Source: Ctena decussata
Lineage: Eukaryota; Mollusca; Bivalvia; Lucinida; Lucinidae
Assembly (NCBI GenBank): GCA_963989385.1
Contig: OZ022512.1
Location: 26,991,899-27,055,898 of the forward strand
Direction: 5' to 3'
DNA: 64,000 bases
Shown: piece by piece, positions 54,800-64,000 of the stretch
Position numbering within the stretch: the stretch's first letter is position 1
Layout of the letters: each line of letters begins with the position of its first letter
Notes under the pieces: generated by a model
What the model was told of the DNA's origin: nothing
Database searches by the model: none
Seen by the model: the letters and a program-made list of their open reading frames with translations, nothing else
Translations under genes and position numbers: made by a program

Positions 54800-55621
54800 A
54801 GTCTGGGTGCCGGGACGAGAACCCGAAAAAATAGTCCGCACAAATGTTTGATGCAGATTCTTATTATTTAGGATGTCTATAATCAGAAACAAAATGATGC
54901 CACCTTGGCATCCTTGGGGAAATTAAAATATTCAAGATGGCGTCCAAGATGGCCGCCGAGGGATAAAATTCATAATATCTTCTTAAATATAAGGGCTAGA
55001 AACATACTTTTGGTGGCTACATATAGGTTTTTGAGGTCAAGGAATCGATTAAGCATGTTAGAAGTTATTTCAGACAAATCAGTTACAAAATGGCGGACAA
55101 GATGGCCGCCAAAACATAAAAATGTCTATATCTTCTTTAGTATGCAGGCTAGAAACATAATTTTGGTGTCTACATATGGGTTTTTGGGGCCAAGGAATTA
55201 GTTTAACATGTTGAAATTAACTTAAAGCAAACCGTTTACACAAAATGGCGGACAAGATGGCGGACATAGCAACGGTCACGTCACTAATTGTCGGAGAAAT
55301 GCACTTTCCGATAGCAGAATTCTGATTTGTGTATTAGAAACCCGGATTTTGCATGTATAAGATTGTTAAATATAAAAATGAAGTTATAAAAGTTCCATTC
55401 TAACAGTGTTTTAACAAGACGGCCAAGATGGTTCACAAGAACCTAGTGCAGGCACGGGAAGATAACCCATTGACAAAGCTTTAGTCATTACAGAAAGCCG
55501 TTGCTACGAGTAACAATCTAAAGGTTACAAGAATTTTGTTATATTCTATTATCTATTTTACATTCTTCAATTAAAATTCAGGTTAAGAAACTCTGATATA
55601 TATTTGTTGGTTGCTTGCGTT

Positions 55622-55850
55622 GTTTAAAATTACAGCTCATGGTCGGCAATCAGTGAGTGGTGTGAGTGTCGGCGGTTCGTGCCATGCCACAGCCAGATTT
55701 TTAGCATCTGAGTGGTATGGAAAATTTACAAAATATTCGTTGGTTGCTTGCGTCGTTAAATTATAGCTCATGGTCGGCACTAGTGGTGTGGGGGTCGCAG
55801 GTTCGTGCCATGCCACAGCCAGAGTTTTAACATCTGGCCGGTATGGAAAA
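55622..55850 (+). repeat. Two tandem copies of a tRNA-like repeat
   Basis: AGCTCATGGTCGGCA ... GGTTCGTGCCATGCCACAGC C appears at about 55635-55705 and 55765-55825. GGTTCGTGCC is B-box-like; no good A box, so SINE origin is only likely. Confidence 0.45.
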
Positions 55851-56078
55851 TTTACATGTCAGAAAAGACCATACTTACTTCAAAGCAGTAACAAATTTTG
55901 TAAACAGCTTTTGATTTTTTTTTTTGTATTTTCCCAGTTCTTTCAAGTATAAAGGAGACAGTGCTACCCATGATTATAGACAGTTGACTACAAATTGTAT
56001 ATACATATTCAAAATGTTTTAGCTTCAAAAGTACATAATTGTCATGTCGGTTTGTGCAAGTATTCTTACCTGACTAAA

Positions 56079-56176
56079 TCTTCCGAGCAATGCTACAGGA
56101 AAGTTTAAAGCATAAACTGACTTCATAGACCGAGCAATGCTACGGGAAAGTTAACGGCATAAACTGACTTCATAGA
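56079..56176 (+). repeat. ~50 bp tandem duplication
   Basis: CCGAGCAATGCTACAGGAAA and CCGAGCAATGCTACGGGAAA each lead to CATAAACTGACTTCATAGAC. Confidence 0.85.
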
Positions 56177-58659
56177 CCCGTCAGCTTAGATCACCATAAC
56201 ATTCAAACAGATTCTTCTCCAAAGCTGCTAGGCCGATCAAATCACTTTTTGAGTTACTAGAGTATTTGGCTTAAGCACAGACAACAGGGGGTTTGAATCG
56301 TATCTCTGACAACAACTGAAAACGGCTATCTGTCGACTTAGCAAAAAATATGTACTCGTACCGGACTAGAATCAAGGTTGGTCAAAAGACGGCACAAGGA
56401 TAGATTTAGCCCTACCTTTCATAATAGCGCTATGCCAGAGACACAGTGAGAATCTAACAACCCATTGCTCCAATGGCGCAAAGGCTACTGGGATAATTTG
56501 ATATATAGCTATACTTCCATTTGTTTGAGGGAACGAAAATTGGTATGAATGCTTGCGGCTCAAGATGTCATTGTTTCGTCTAAAAAGTCCTCTTCCCCTG
56601 AATCACTGAAGTACACATAAGTTGGTATTTTCATGTAATATTTCACATTCCTCAAAAGTTTTAAATATGTAAACGTTGGGTCACGTATGCCCCCAAACTC
56701 GGGGCACGTACTTTACAGAAACTGAATAAATGACTTTGCATTTGGAAAAGAAAAAGGTAGATCTACAAGTAGAGTTAGAACCATCTCTAAAAGTGATTTT
56801 CCAAAACTGCAATACAGTTTCCTGGCAGATTAAAACTGTGTCGCCAAAAGTTGTTTATTCCTGCTTCTAGCCCATACACTAACTAACCATATGCTATAAG
56901 CGTAACACTGAGATAATGTCAGCATAAAATCAAAGACCTGAAAGTGATTTTTATTAAGCTCCTGACAAAAGATCATAGCAAAGATTTTTTTTTCTGTTAT
57001 GACTGGAATTTTTTCCTTCTGGGTAATCTACCCCTGCTTAAGGCTAATATACAGAAAAAGAAGTAAACCTATAAAGTCAGGGGGAAAAAAGGACTTTAAT
57101 CCATCTAAGCAATCAGAAAGTAAAAGAACTCTTTGTGCCAAGATCAAAATTTTGCCCCACTGCTAGGCCATTCGGGGTTCTACTGGTGCTTTTTGTTTGC
57201 TCCAGGATATCATTGGTGTTGTTTCAGAGGGATCTCCAGGTGTCGCAATACGTTGTTTCTGTCGAGTCCTCATATATGATTCATCACAGGTTTTATCCGT
57301 GATTGATTTGCTGTCTGTGATGATTCATTGATGGGTTGGGTACCCTTCATGCAGACCAAATGCTAGCTAAATGTTTTGAACCACTGCAGAAGCAGAAGGC
57401 ATGTGTTTGGATCAAGTAAAACTAGTTAACTTCCCTTTTGGTTCCTCAATGTTACGTGTTCTTGTGTCCGCTTGTCTGTGGTCTTCTAGCAATATGGTTA
57501 CCTTATAGCTGCCCAGTTTGCTTTCTGTTTTGTCCTATTTGAAACACTGATAAAAACAGGTAAAATAAATGTTACTGTTATTTTCAATTTGGGTAACTGA
57601 ATGTCTGAGAGGGCTGTTCATTCGATTTACTATGCTTGTCTTTCGCGACTATTTGTCATTTTTGTATTTGGTTTTGAGGGCGGAATGTGGGGTCTGATTG
57701 TATTAGTTCTTGATCTCTGTCTATCATTTTACTTTACCAAAAGGTACATGCATGGAATTATGAACATAAAAAAGCCATTAAAAACGACATTCTTAAAATA
57801 ATGAATTATCGAGCTGTCAATGTCTTTCGGTTGCGACTGAAATTTTCTAAACGGGGCTGTCTGCCCATACCTGGACTGGGCTCTTATGGATCATCATGGT
57901 CTCCTTGGTAATAACACTATCAGATGCAAAATGAGGTCTTTATGACTTTGTTTGTTTTTTTAAATTCATAGATCTTATAATTTCAAAATTCCGGGTTAAA
58001 AAACTTTCTAAAGCCTGAATTCTGCTATCAAAAAGTGCATTCCTTAAGACATTCCGCTCCGTAATCGATACTTCATCCGCCATCTTGTCAGCCATTTTGT
58101 GTAAGTTAGTTCCTTAAAGTAAATTCTAACATGCTTAATGGATTCCTTGTCCCCGAAAACCTATATGCAGACACCAAAATCATGTTTCTAGCCCATATAC
58201 TAAAGAAGATATGGCGATTTTATGCTTTGGCGGCCATTTTGTCCTCCATTTTGTAACTGATTTGTCTGAAATAATTTTTGACATTCTTAATCGATTCCTC
58301 GACCTCAAAAACCTATAAGTAGTCATCAAAAGTATGTTTCTAGCCCACATACTTTAGAAGATATTGAGGATTTTATCCCTTGGCAGCCATCTTGGACGCC
58401 ATCTTGAATATTTTAATTTCCCCAATGATGCCAAGGTGGCATCATTCAGTTTCAGTGTACGGACATGTTGGTGAACACATTTGTGCAAAAACATTTTGTG
58501 CGGACGATTTTTTTGGGTTGCACCCAAAATCTCCATTTGGCAACCAGACTATTAATATTGAAAGTATATCTCAGTCTTTTTTCTTTAATCAGTTAACCCA
58601 ACGAAATCTAAACGCCAGGGACTTTCATGTGATAGTTATCCTGAGAATCTACTGAAATG

Positions 58660-59265
58660 GATAAAACATATACTAAAATCCTTTTAGTGGTAGGGCAATT
58701 AAGGTCTCTGGCAAATCTGGCTACATGGGGCCGGGCATTATCATGCTGGAAAATTAGGTGTTGCTGTTGCACAATTGGAACTGCAACCGGGCTGAGGATT
58801 TCATCCCTATATCTTAAGTCGGTTGAATTTCCAGCTAACACAATCAATAGTGACTTTCCCCCATGATACATTCCTCCCCAAACCATAACTGAGCCAACTC
58901 CAAACCTATCCCTCTGTAGAATGCATGTGTCTGCAAAGCATTCCCCATGACGTTGGTATAGCTCGCAGGATGAGCTCGCAGACCAACCTCCTGCAATGGG
59001 TTCCTTACAGTTTTTGGGTGAATATGGCAATTATGATTGCCTGTCAATTAATAGCGGTTTCAGTGGCAGTAAGGTGGCGATTACGCAGGTGGGCAAGAGG
59101 AATAGCTCTGTCTTGACGCCGTGTCGTTTCGCGTGGATATCCCAATCACGGTCGGTTGGCAATACTTCCGGTGTCTCTCAGTAGATGGACAAGATGTTCT
59201 ATGGTGGAAACATTCAGGACAAACTGCATAGCAACATGTTGCCTTTGACCTTGCATTAGCAATGC
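58660..59265 (-). pseudogene. Tc1-like transposase pseudogene, internally deleted
   Basis: Minus strand, several frames: STIEHLVHLLRDTGSIANRP (HTH), TTRRQDRAIPLAHLRNRHLT ATETA, KTVRNPLQEVGLRAH, then a jump to YQRHGECFADTCILQRDRFG VGSVMVWGGMYHGGKSLLIV LAGN and FQHDNARPHVARFARD. About 50 residues with the first DDE aspartate (DESRF-type motif) are gone between GLRAH and YQRHGE, and the C-terminus with the last E is lost. TIRs were not found. Confidence 0.88.
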
Positions 59266-59460
59266 AATGATTATGAATTTATGATCTGACCCCTCTGAAC
59301 TTCCGTCAGCCATACCATAATTGCAAGAGATTCAAACTGACAACCTTTGTTATAGCATAAAATGGCAAATAAAAGTCCTTCTCGGTGCCCGAATGTTCTT
59401 TTTAGTTGCATAGATCCTTTTCTGTCTTTTGTTGGAGGTCCTTTGTTGGACACATTTTCT

Positions 59461-59580
59461 CTTCCAAAACAATCCCAAAGAGCTAGATCCATCTTAAAAG
59501 ATGGATCTAGCTCATGGGGATTGTTCTGAAAGGAAATTACCCAGTCTTATAACTGAATAAATACAGTTACTGGTGATATC
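59461..59580. repeat. Palindromic mini-element with a perfect 34 bp palindrome
   Basis: At 59480-59513 two 16 bp arms (GAGCTAGATCCATCTT and complement) face each other across AA. Flanks AACAATCCC / GGGATTGTT extend it. A diverged copy is at 60975-61165. Confidence 0.75.
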
Positions 59581-59959
59581 CGTGTTGGCATCTCAGTCTC
59601 CTTCTGCATCGTTGTGAGAACATGCAAGTATCTTTGTGTCTGGCCATAATGTGATTTAGGATCTTATCCACCTTATTCAACCTAGAAATCCACTTTCTGC
59701 TCCAGGGTCCTCCATTTAAGGCTGTGTAGCATATCCCTGACACTCGTGAGAGGAATGTCACATACATGTACTGATATACATTGTTCGCAAACCGATATAC
59801 ATTTTTTCACTTACCGATATACATTATGGGCTTCACAGCCTGGAATTGAGGACCAGTCTGACCTGTCATGGAACTGCTAGAACAGCTGACATTCGCCAGC
59901 TTTGTCATCAATTTTATTTTATAGACTTTGTTCAGTGAATAATTCAATGTCTTGTTTTC

Positions 59960-60335
59960 AGAGCTCCAGATAAGTCTGGGGGTTTGAGGATATTCTTATT
60001 TCTTAACAAAAGCATGTCTTGTGACCCTTCATTAGAACTGTCTTGCCAAGATGGTTCAGGGGTTAGCCAAGAGGTTTCAGAGAGAGAGAGTTTTGCAACA
60101 TTTTCGGTACTTTAGGGAGAAGTTTTGGTCCAAATTTTGGATTTCCCTATAATGTTCTGTACATTTTCACTTCTCCTTCAGCTTAAAATAGGGAGAGGTC
60201 AGCCAGCTTAAGGAGACTATTTCTCCTAAATCGCCCTCTAGACTGAGCCCTGCGGTTCTAATGAGAGGTCACAACATATTTATATGGAAAATTACGAACA
60301 GTATCCATGTTAACCCTTCTGATCTAGAGAGCTCT
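59960..60335. mobile_element. AGAGCTCTAGATAAG palindromic MITE, split, abutting NDUFS1
   Basis: CAGAGCTCCAGATAAGTCTG ... GATCTAGAGAGCTCT. Central hairpin halves (TTGTGACCCTTCATTAGAAC; GGTTCTAATGAGAGGTCACA) are parted by the element at 60057-60252. Its right end is 10 bp from the NDUFS1 exon 1 body. Confidence 0.75.
60057..60252. mobile_element. hAT-like CAGGG element nested in the MITE
   Basis: TIRs CAGGGGTTAGCCAAGAGG and CCTCTAGACTGAGCCCTG, related to the CAGRGTTCAATCTAG ends at 37157. TGGTT / CGGTT flank it, a likely 5 bp target copy. Confidence 0.6.
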
Positions 60336-60351
60336 CTTTTTGTAGGATTAG

Positions 60352-60415
60352 ATGATGTTGCGGCTGTGGCCATTGGTGCGTGGCCTGAGGGCCAAACATG
60401 TCTTATCTTTGGCAG
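60352..60415 (+). CDS. NDUFS1: NDUFS1 first coding exon (mitochondrial presequence)
   Basis: The exon body starts at 60346 after a good acceptor (CTCTTTTTGTAG), runs GATTAG then ATGATG, and ends before donor GTATGT at 60416. An acceptor before the start codon implies an upstream non-coding leader exon. Only this frame leaves one base that joins exon 2 correctly (G + CT = Ala). Confidence 0.85.
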
Positions 60416-63400
60416 GTATGTTTTACCTCATTCTTTCTGTTATGAGACTATAAGTATCTATCATGGGTGTGAGGTGTGGATAAAAAAATCTGTCACTCGG
60501 GATCACTGTTCGGCATCACTCGGCTTGCCGAGTGATGCCTAACAGTGATCCGGAGGCTTGCCGAGTGATGCCTAACAGTGATCCCGAGTGACGGATTTTT
60601 CTATCCACACCTCACACCCAAGTCCCATGATAGATACTTTTTCTTGCACACCACATTTTGCATTATCTTTAGAACTTGTTAAAATAAGTAATTTGTTTGA
60701 TTTTAAAAAAGGCGCTGCTTTCAGCGACCGCCATCCGGTTCTTTACGTCAACGTCTGGCATGCATAAACTAACGTCATTTGCTGTCTTGGTGACATAATC
60801 ATCTAAAAATCCAACGTCACTTGACGATGCAGATACATGACCTCCATTACAACCAATGCATTGAATGCTCATGATTTTTATCCGGTCCTGGGTGAGATAA
60901 CATGGCTGAGATTAGATTTGTAGGTACAGGGGAAGCACGCGGATATCCTTATCCGGTGTGCAAGAAAAGAGTTTCCCTTCCAAAACAATCCAAAAATCTA
61001 GATCCATCTTGTAAGATATGGCTCTAGGGTATTGTGATATTTTTGTAAGTGAAAAATCCATCTGACTTACTCAAGGCTGATATACATATTTTGGGCAATT
61101 TTGGAAGGGGAGCCCGTAACTTATAGCAGAATAAATGCAGTTGTTTCTGGTAATTTGTTGATATTTGGATTATTTATAAATTATCATCTGTTTTATTCTT
61201 TGGCATTCTGGAGGTAAATGAGATGAAAAATATATATTTTTCGCAGACAGTAAGGTTTGATATAGTGCATGCAAATTATCCCAGGAGTAGGGCTTGACAT
61301 AATTACATTTAAGTTGTTTATAAAGGGGGCTGTATAACTGTAATGGCAGGATTTTCTGTTTGTGAAAATAATAATGAAAAAAAAGAGAGAAAAATTGGAA
61401 AGCTGACTGCTCTGATATTGAAATGGATTCAGACTTTGAAAGATGTAAATGCATTTGCACATATAAACCATATTAATCCTAACAAAAGCCCCTGCTCTGG
61501 CAAACACCCCCTGCCTCTTTTTCAAAATAATATTATATTAACTTGCATGAATTCCTGTTTGCTTCTCTGGATAGGTAGCACTTTGGTGTGGGGTCTACTA
61601 TTAAAGGAAAAATTTGCTCATAGAGGAGCAAATTTTTCCTGTAAGAGTTGACCCCTACTGAAATGGGAGGCAAAAATAGTAGAGGTCCCTCATCTGCAAG
61701 TCTACCCATTCACCTAAATACTGTTTATTAGAAGTATTTGGCAGTGGCCGATTTACTGCACTTTAGGGTCTAAATAACACCCCCTTCTGTAAAATGCAAC
61801 GCCCCCAGGGTGTCTAATAGGACTAATACGGTAGGTTGTATAATAACCTTGTATCTAGTACTGTGATGTCTGAACCAAATGCCAGTGGGGATTCAGATTA
61901 GAGTCCTCATGGGCAGCAATCTGATCAGTCTGCATTGTTTGCTGATAAGGCTGTGCATTGCTTGCCAAAAGTTTTACAAAATGTCTCTTGATTGTCTGCA
62001 GAGCATTCAGTAGTTGTTTTGAAGTTCAGAAAAGGCTTTTTTGAGCCTTGTCATGATAACCCTGTAAGGTATAGATAGTATAATACAGACCTATATTAGG
62101 GTATGTTAACTGTGCCTGACCAGACTTGAACTGCTCATAGACAGTCTGGTCAGGGCTTGTTCAGTTTTACAGTGCAGTAGTTTTCAGAACCACCTATGCA
62201 GTAGAAATTTCAGCATGAAATGTTCATTTGGGTTGCAATGCATGAGAAAACATCATGTTAGTATCAGAACTACAGATATGATGGAGTTTTGAGGATAATT
62301 TCAGATAATTTTTCTTAGATCTCGATGAAAAACATGTTGTGACCCCTCGTTAGAAATGTCTCAGAGTGATGGTTCTAATGAGGAGTCACAACATACGTTT
62401 TTGAGCAGAAATGTGGAAAATGATCTCTATTACTCCTATTTATCTGAGTGTCATCATTATATTTTTAGCTCGGTGTAACAGCACAGCAGCCCCAGAGCAA
62501 GTAGAGTTGTTTGTTGATGATAAGCCAGTCTATGTTGAGCCTGGGACTACTATTCTGCAGGTTTGTATACCTAACTAAGCACTCCAGTTGAGTGGATACA
62601 TTTTCTTGGAAGCAACTCTGCAATTTTCATAGTCTCACTGGTGAAATTTTTCAGGATTATTCCTGATTTCATGATTTTGAGACTTTTTTAGCTACCGGTA
62701 TATAAAGAATAGGCAAAATTGCCTATTCAGAAATTGAAAGTCTACAGTTCAGGATTCTCAAATGTTAGAACTTAAACCCATGTAATGTCTAGTTTTAGCT
62801 CATTGTGACATTGTGTGGACAGTTGAGACACAAGCCTTCTTGCTACCTACCTTCTCAGTTGGGGTCGCCTCTTAAAGTAAAAAGAATAGACCTCTTTTGA
62901 GAATGAGATTTTGTTACACATAAGCTAGCTGTAAAAAGTGGAGAGAAAAAACAAGACTCCATCCATTCACTTAAATATATAAACAGCAGTTGAAAGTTGA
63001 AATTAAACAATTAGAAACAAATGAAGAGCTCATAATCATTTGATAAGCTTTAATTTATGGTATTCAGTGATATTTACTGTATTTTTATGAAGCTTGCAAA
63101 ATTTAGTCTTTGTATCTACAATGCTCCAGATAAAGTGGGGCTTTGAGGATCTTAACTGACTGCTTAAAGTGTACCTAAGAGTCTAACCTACCTCCATGCT
63201 GACAACAAAGACTCTAATCAGACTAGACAGATGCCCGGGCTGATCTTTGTCTTTGCTGGGCCCACTTGCCACTTTGTGGTTTTGTCGTATTGCGGCTCAT
63301 TATTGAGTTGGGTTCACAAAGCCTTGACTGGACTGCACAGATGTCCAAACAGGTGCAAATCATTCTCGTTATTTATCCCGAGATAATTTTTCTTATTTCT

Positions 63401-63712
63401 CAATGAAAACAGAAGTTGTTACCACTCATTAAAACTGTCTCACTGAGACGGTTCTAATGAGAGGTCACAACTTATGTATTTGGTGAGAAGTTTTGAAAAA
63501 TGTCCCAAAATTATCACTGTAGCCCTTCTTATCTGGAGCTCTGTATTTACATGTAACCCCATATCCAGTTTTATAGCTCCGTTTATTTTTTGGAATAATT
63601 TCAGGCATGTGCTGAGGCTGGTGTAGAAATTCCAAGATTTTGTTACCATGAAAGATTGTCTATAGCTGGCAACTGCAGGATGTGTCTTGTTGAAGTGGAA
63701 AAATCCCCTAAG
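60352..63712 (+). CDS. NDUFS1: NADH-ubiquinone oxidoreductase 75 kDa subunit, first three coding exons, 3' partial
   Basis: Exons 60352-60415, 62469-62560 and 63605-63712 join in frame (phases 1, 0). The N-terminus ([20 protein letters not shown]) is rich in Arg/Leu and free of acidic residues, as expected for a mitochondrial presequence. Then follow [20 protein letters not shown] and [36 protein letters not shown], the N-terminal 2Fe-2S ferredoxin-like domain; three of the four N1b ligands are seen (RFC, GNC, RMC), the fourth lies further on. In complex I of the inner mitochondrial membrane this subunit carries clusters N1b, N4 and N5 in the electron-input module. An in-frame TAG at 60349-60351 closes the frame upstream of the ATG, so the start is well supported. 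The rest of the gene (about 640 residues) lies right of the window. Confidence 0.95.
60451..60640. repeat. Large palindrome in NDUFS1 intron 1
   Basis: Arms AAGTATCTATCATGGGTGTG AGGTGTGGATA and complement. The inner GGCTTGCCGAGTGATGCCTA ACAGTGATCC is doubled in tandem. A MITE by structure; no target duplication seen. Confidence 0.7.
60641..61467. other. NDUFS1 intron 1, little recognised
   Basis: Contains the diverged copy (60975-61165) of the element at 59461. No exon supported. Confidence 0.45.
61468..61831. mobile_element. CCGTATTA-type MITE, copy 2
   Basis: TIRs CCATATTAATCCTAACAAAA / GGACTAATACGG, TA on the right at 61832-61833. Same orientation as 946-1320, sharing CTTGCATGAATTCCTGTTTG CTTCTCTGGAT and AAGAGTTGACCCCTACTGA. 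Confidence 0.75.
62265..62452. mobile_element. AGAGCTCTAGATAAG palindromic MITE, copy 8
   Basis: CAGAACTACAGATATGATGG ... GTTGTGACCCCTCGTTAGAA / GTTCTAATGAGGAGTCACAA C ... TTTATCTGAGTG. Ends 16 bp before NDUFS1 exon 2. Confidence 0.7.
62469..62560 (+). CDS. NDUFS1: NDUFS1 exon 2
   Basis: Acceptor ATTTTTAG ends at 62468; donor GTTTGT at 62561. 92 nt: [10 protein letters not shown] then [20 protein letters not shown], the first strands of the ferredoxin-like fold. Confidence 0.94.
63119..63542. mobile_element. AGAGCTCTAGATAAG palindromic MITE, split by a half MITE
   Basis: Outer arms ATGCTCCAGATAAAGTGGGG and CCCTTCTTATCTGGAGCTCT; hairpin TTGTTACCACTCATTAAAAC. Interrupted by the half MITE at 63150-63299. 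Its right end is ~60 bp before NDUFS1 exon 3. Confidence 0.75.
63150..63299. mobile_element. GAGCCGCGACACGAC MITE, right half only
   Basis: AGTCTAACCTACCTCCATGC TGACAACAAAGACTC ... TTTTGTCGTATTGCGGCTCA; the left half is absent. Confidence 0.7.
63605..63712 (+). CDS. NDUFS1: NDUFS1 exon 3 (2Fe-2S ligands)
   Basis: Acceptor ATTTCAG ends at 63604; donor GTAATA at 63713. 36 codons with [20 protein letters not shown], the N1b cysteine cluster. Confidence 0.97.
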
Positions 63713-63930
63713 GTAATACTTGCTTTTACTTGTGTTTTAAGATTCACTTGTATGTTATGTTGAATTTCAGCATTTTTGTGTGTGTGTTTGTGAAAAGGTC
63801 ACCACACAATGTCCAATTTGTTCAAAAATGGTTCTTTGGTTCTGTTTTTTTTAACCCTTAAAGCACCAAAATGCTGTTTCATCCAAGGTACATACATGTA
63901 TATATCATATTGACAATCTAAAGACTGGAA

Positions 63931-64000
63931 GGCAAACAATGTAGATCCAGATGAGGTGGCTCATTAGGAGCCACTGAGGTGGCTCATTAGGAGCCACATC
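63931..64000. repeat. GATGAGGTGGCTCAT palindrome, runs off the window
   Basis: GGCAAACAATGTAGATCCAG ATGAGGTGGCTCATTAGGAG CCAC, followed by a second GAGGTGGCTCATTAGGAGCC AC before the window ends. Confidence 0.65.

Larger units (their letters stand above)
54800..58550. mobile_element. 3.75 kb element with ~600 bp inverted arms
   Basis: Left arm 54800 to ~55390 and right arm ~57940-58550 are inverted copies (AGTCTGGGTGCC / GGCAACCAGACT at the tips; ATTCAAGATGGCGTCCAAGA TGGCC and complement). Each arm holds 2-3 units of ~165 bp with GGCTAGAAACATA and ACAAAATGGCGGACAAGATG. A 3 bp TTA may flank it. The ~2.5 kb middle has no recognised coding. Confidence 0.75.

Noticed and set aside
60346..60415. 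Reading exon 1 of NDUFS1 in the frame [20 protein letters not shown]
   Set aside because: That frame leaves two bases at the donor and does not join exon 2; the [11 protein letters not shown] frame does and gives a mitochondrial presequence.

Overview
The window is animal nuclear DNA: AT-rich, with small GT-AG-bounded exons spread over long introns and very heavy repeat load. The repeat types (bivalve-style SINEs with TTGG tails, hairpin-ended elements with a CTGT/CCGT microsatellite and a core of ~160-180 bp tandem repeats, very many palindromic MITEs) point to a bivalve mollusc, perhaps a clam. The species cannot be fixed from the sequence alone.

Three protein-coding genes were rebuilt exon by exon. 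(1) 648-17510, plus strand: ten 3' exons of a NOSTRIN orthologue (end of F-BAR, HR1/REM-1-like helices, C-terminal SH3), ending in a stop codon; the 5' exons lie left of the window. (2) 31881-40295, minus strand: a complete six-exon eEF1B (elongation factor 1-beta) gene of 218 codons, with a candidate TOP-type transcription start upstream. (3) 60352 to beyond the right edge, plus strand: the first three coding exons of NDUFS1 (complex I 75 kDa subunit), including a short exon that encodes the mitochondrial presequence. eEF1B and NDUFS1 are head to head. The same divergent pair is known in vertebrates (EEF1B2/NDUFS1), but here about 20 kb of nested transposable elements lies between the start codons.

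Most of the remaining sequence is mobile DNA. 2.2-16 kb: repeats in NOSTRIN introns, including 9.3-14.0 kb, where two hairpin-ended elements sit inside a third. 18.8-20.9 kb: another such element. 21.4-22.3 kb: a ~23 bp minisatellite with a 197 bp higher-order unit. 22.7-24.2 kb: a TIR element with a nested MITE. 27-39 kb: SINEs, palindromic MITEs and a hAT-like element inside eEF1B introns. 42.7-44.1 kb: a broken endonuclease-RT-type LINE. 47.1-50.5 kb: a Mutator-like TIR element with a 10 bp target duplication that holds a second LINE, itself split by two insertions. 50.6-52.5 kb: a TIR element holding three others. 52.55-53.75 kb: a rolling-circle-like element. 54.8-58.55 kb: an element with ~600 bp inverted arms. 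58.7-59.3 kb: a Tc1-like transposase pseudogene. No prokaryotic, CRISPR or rRNA features and no intact transposase were seen.
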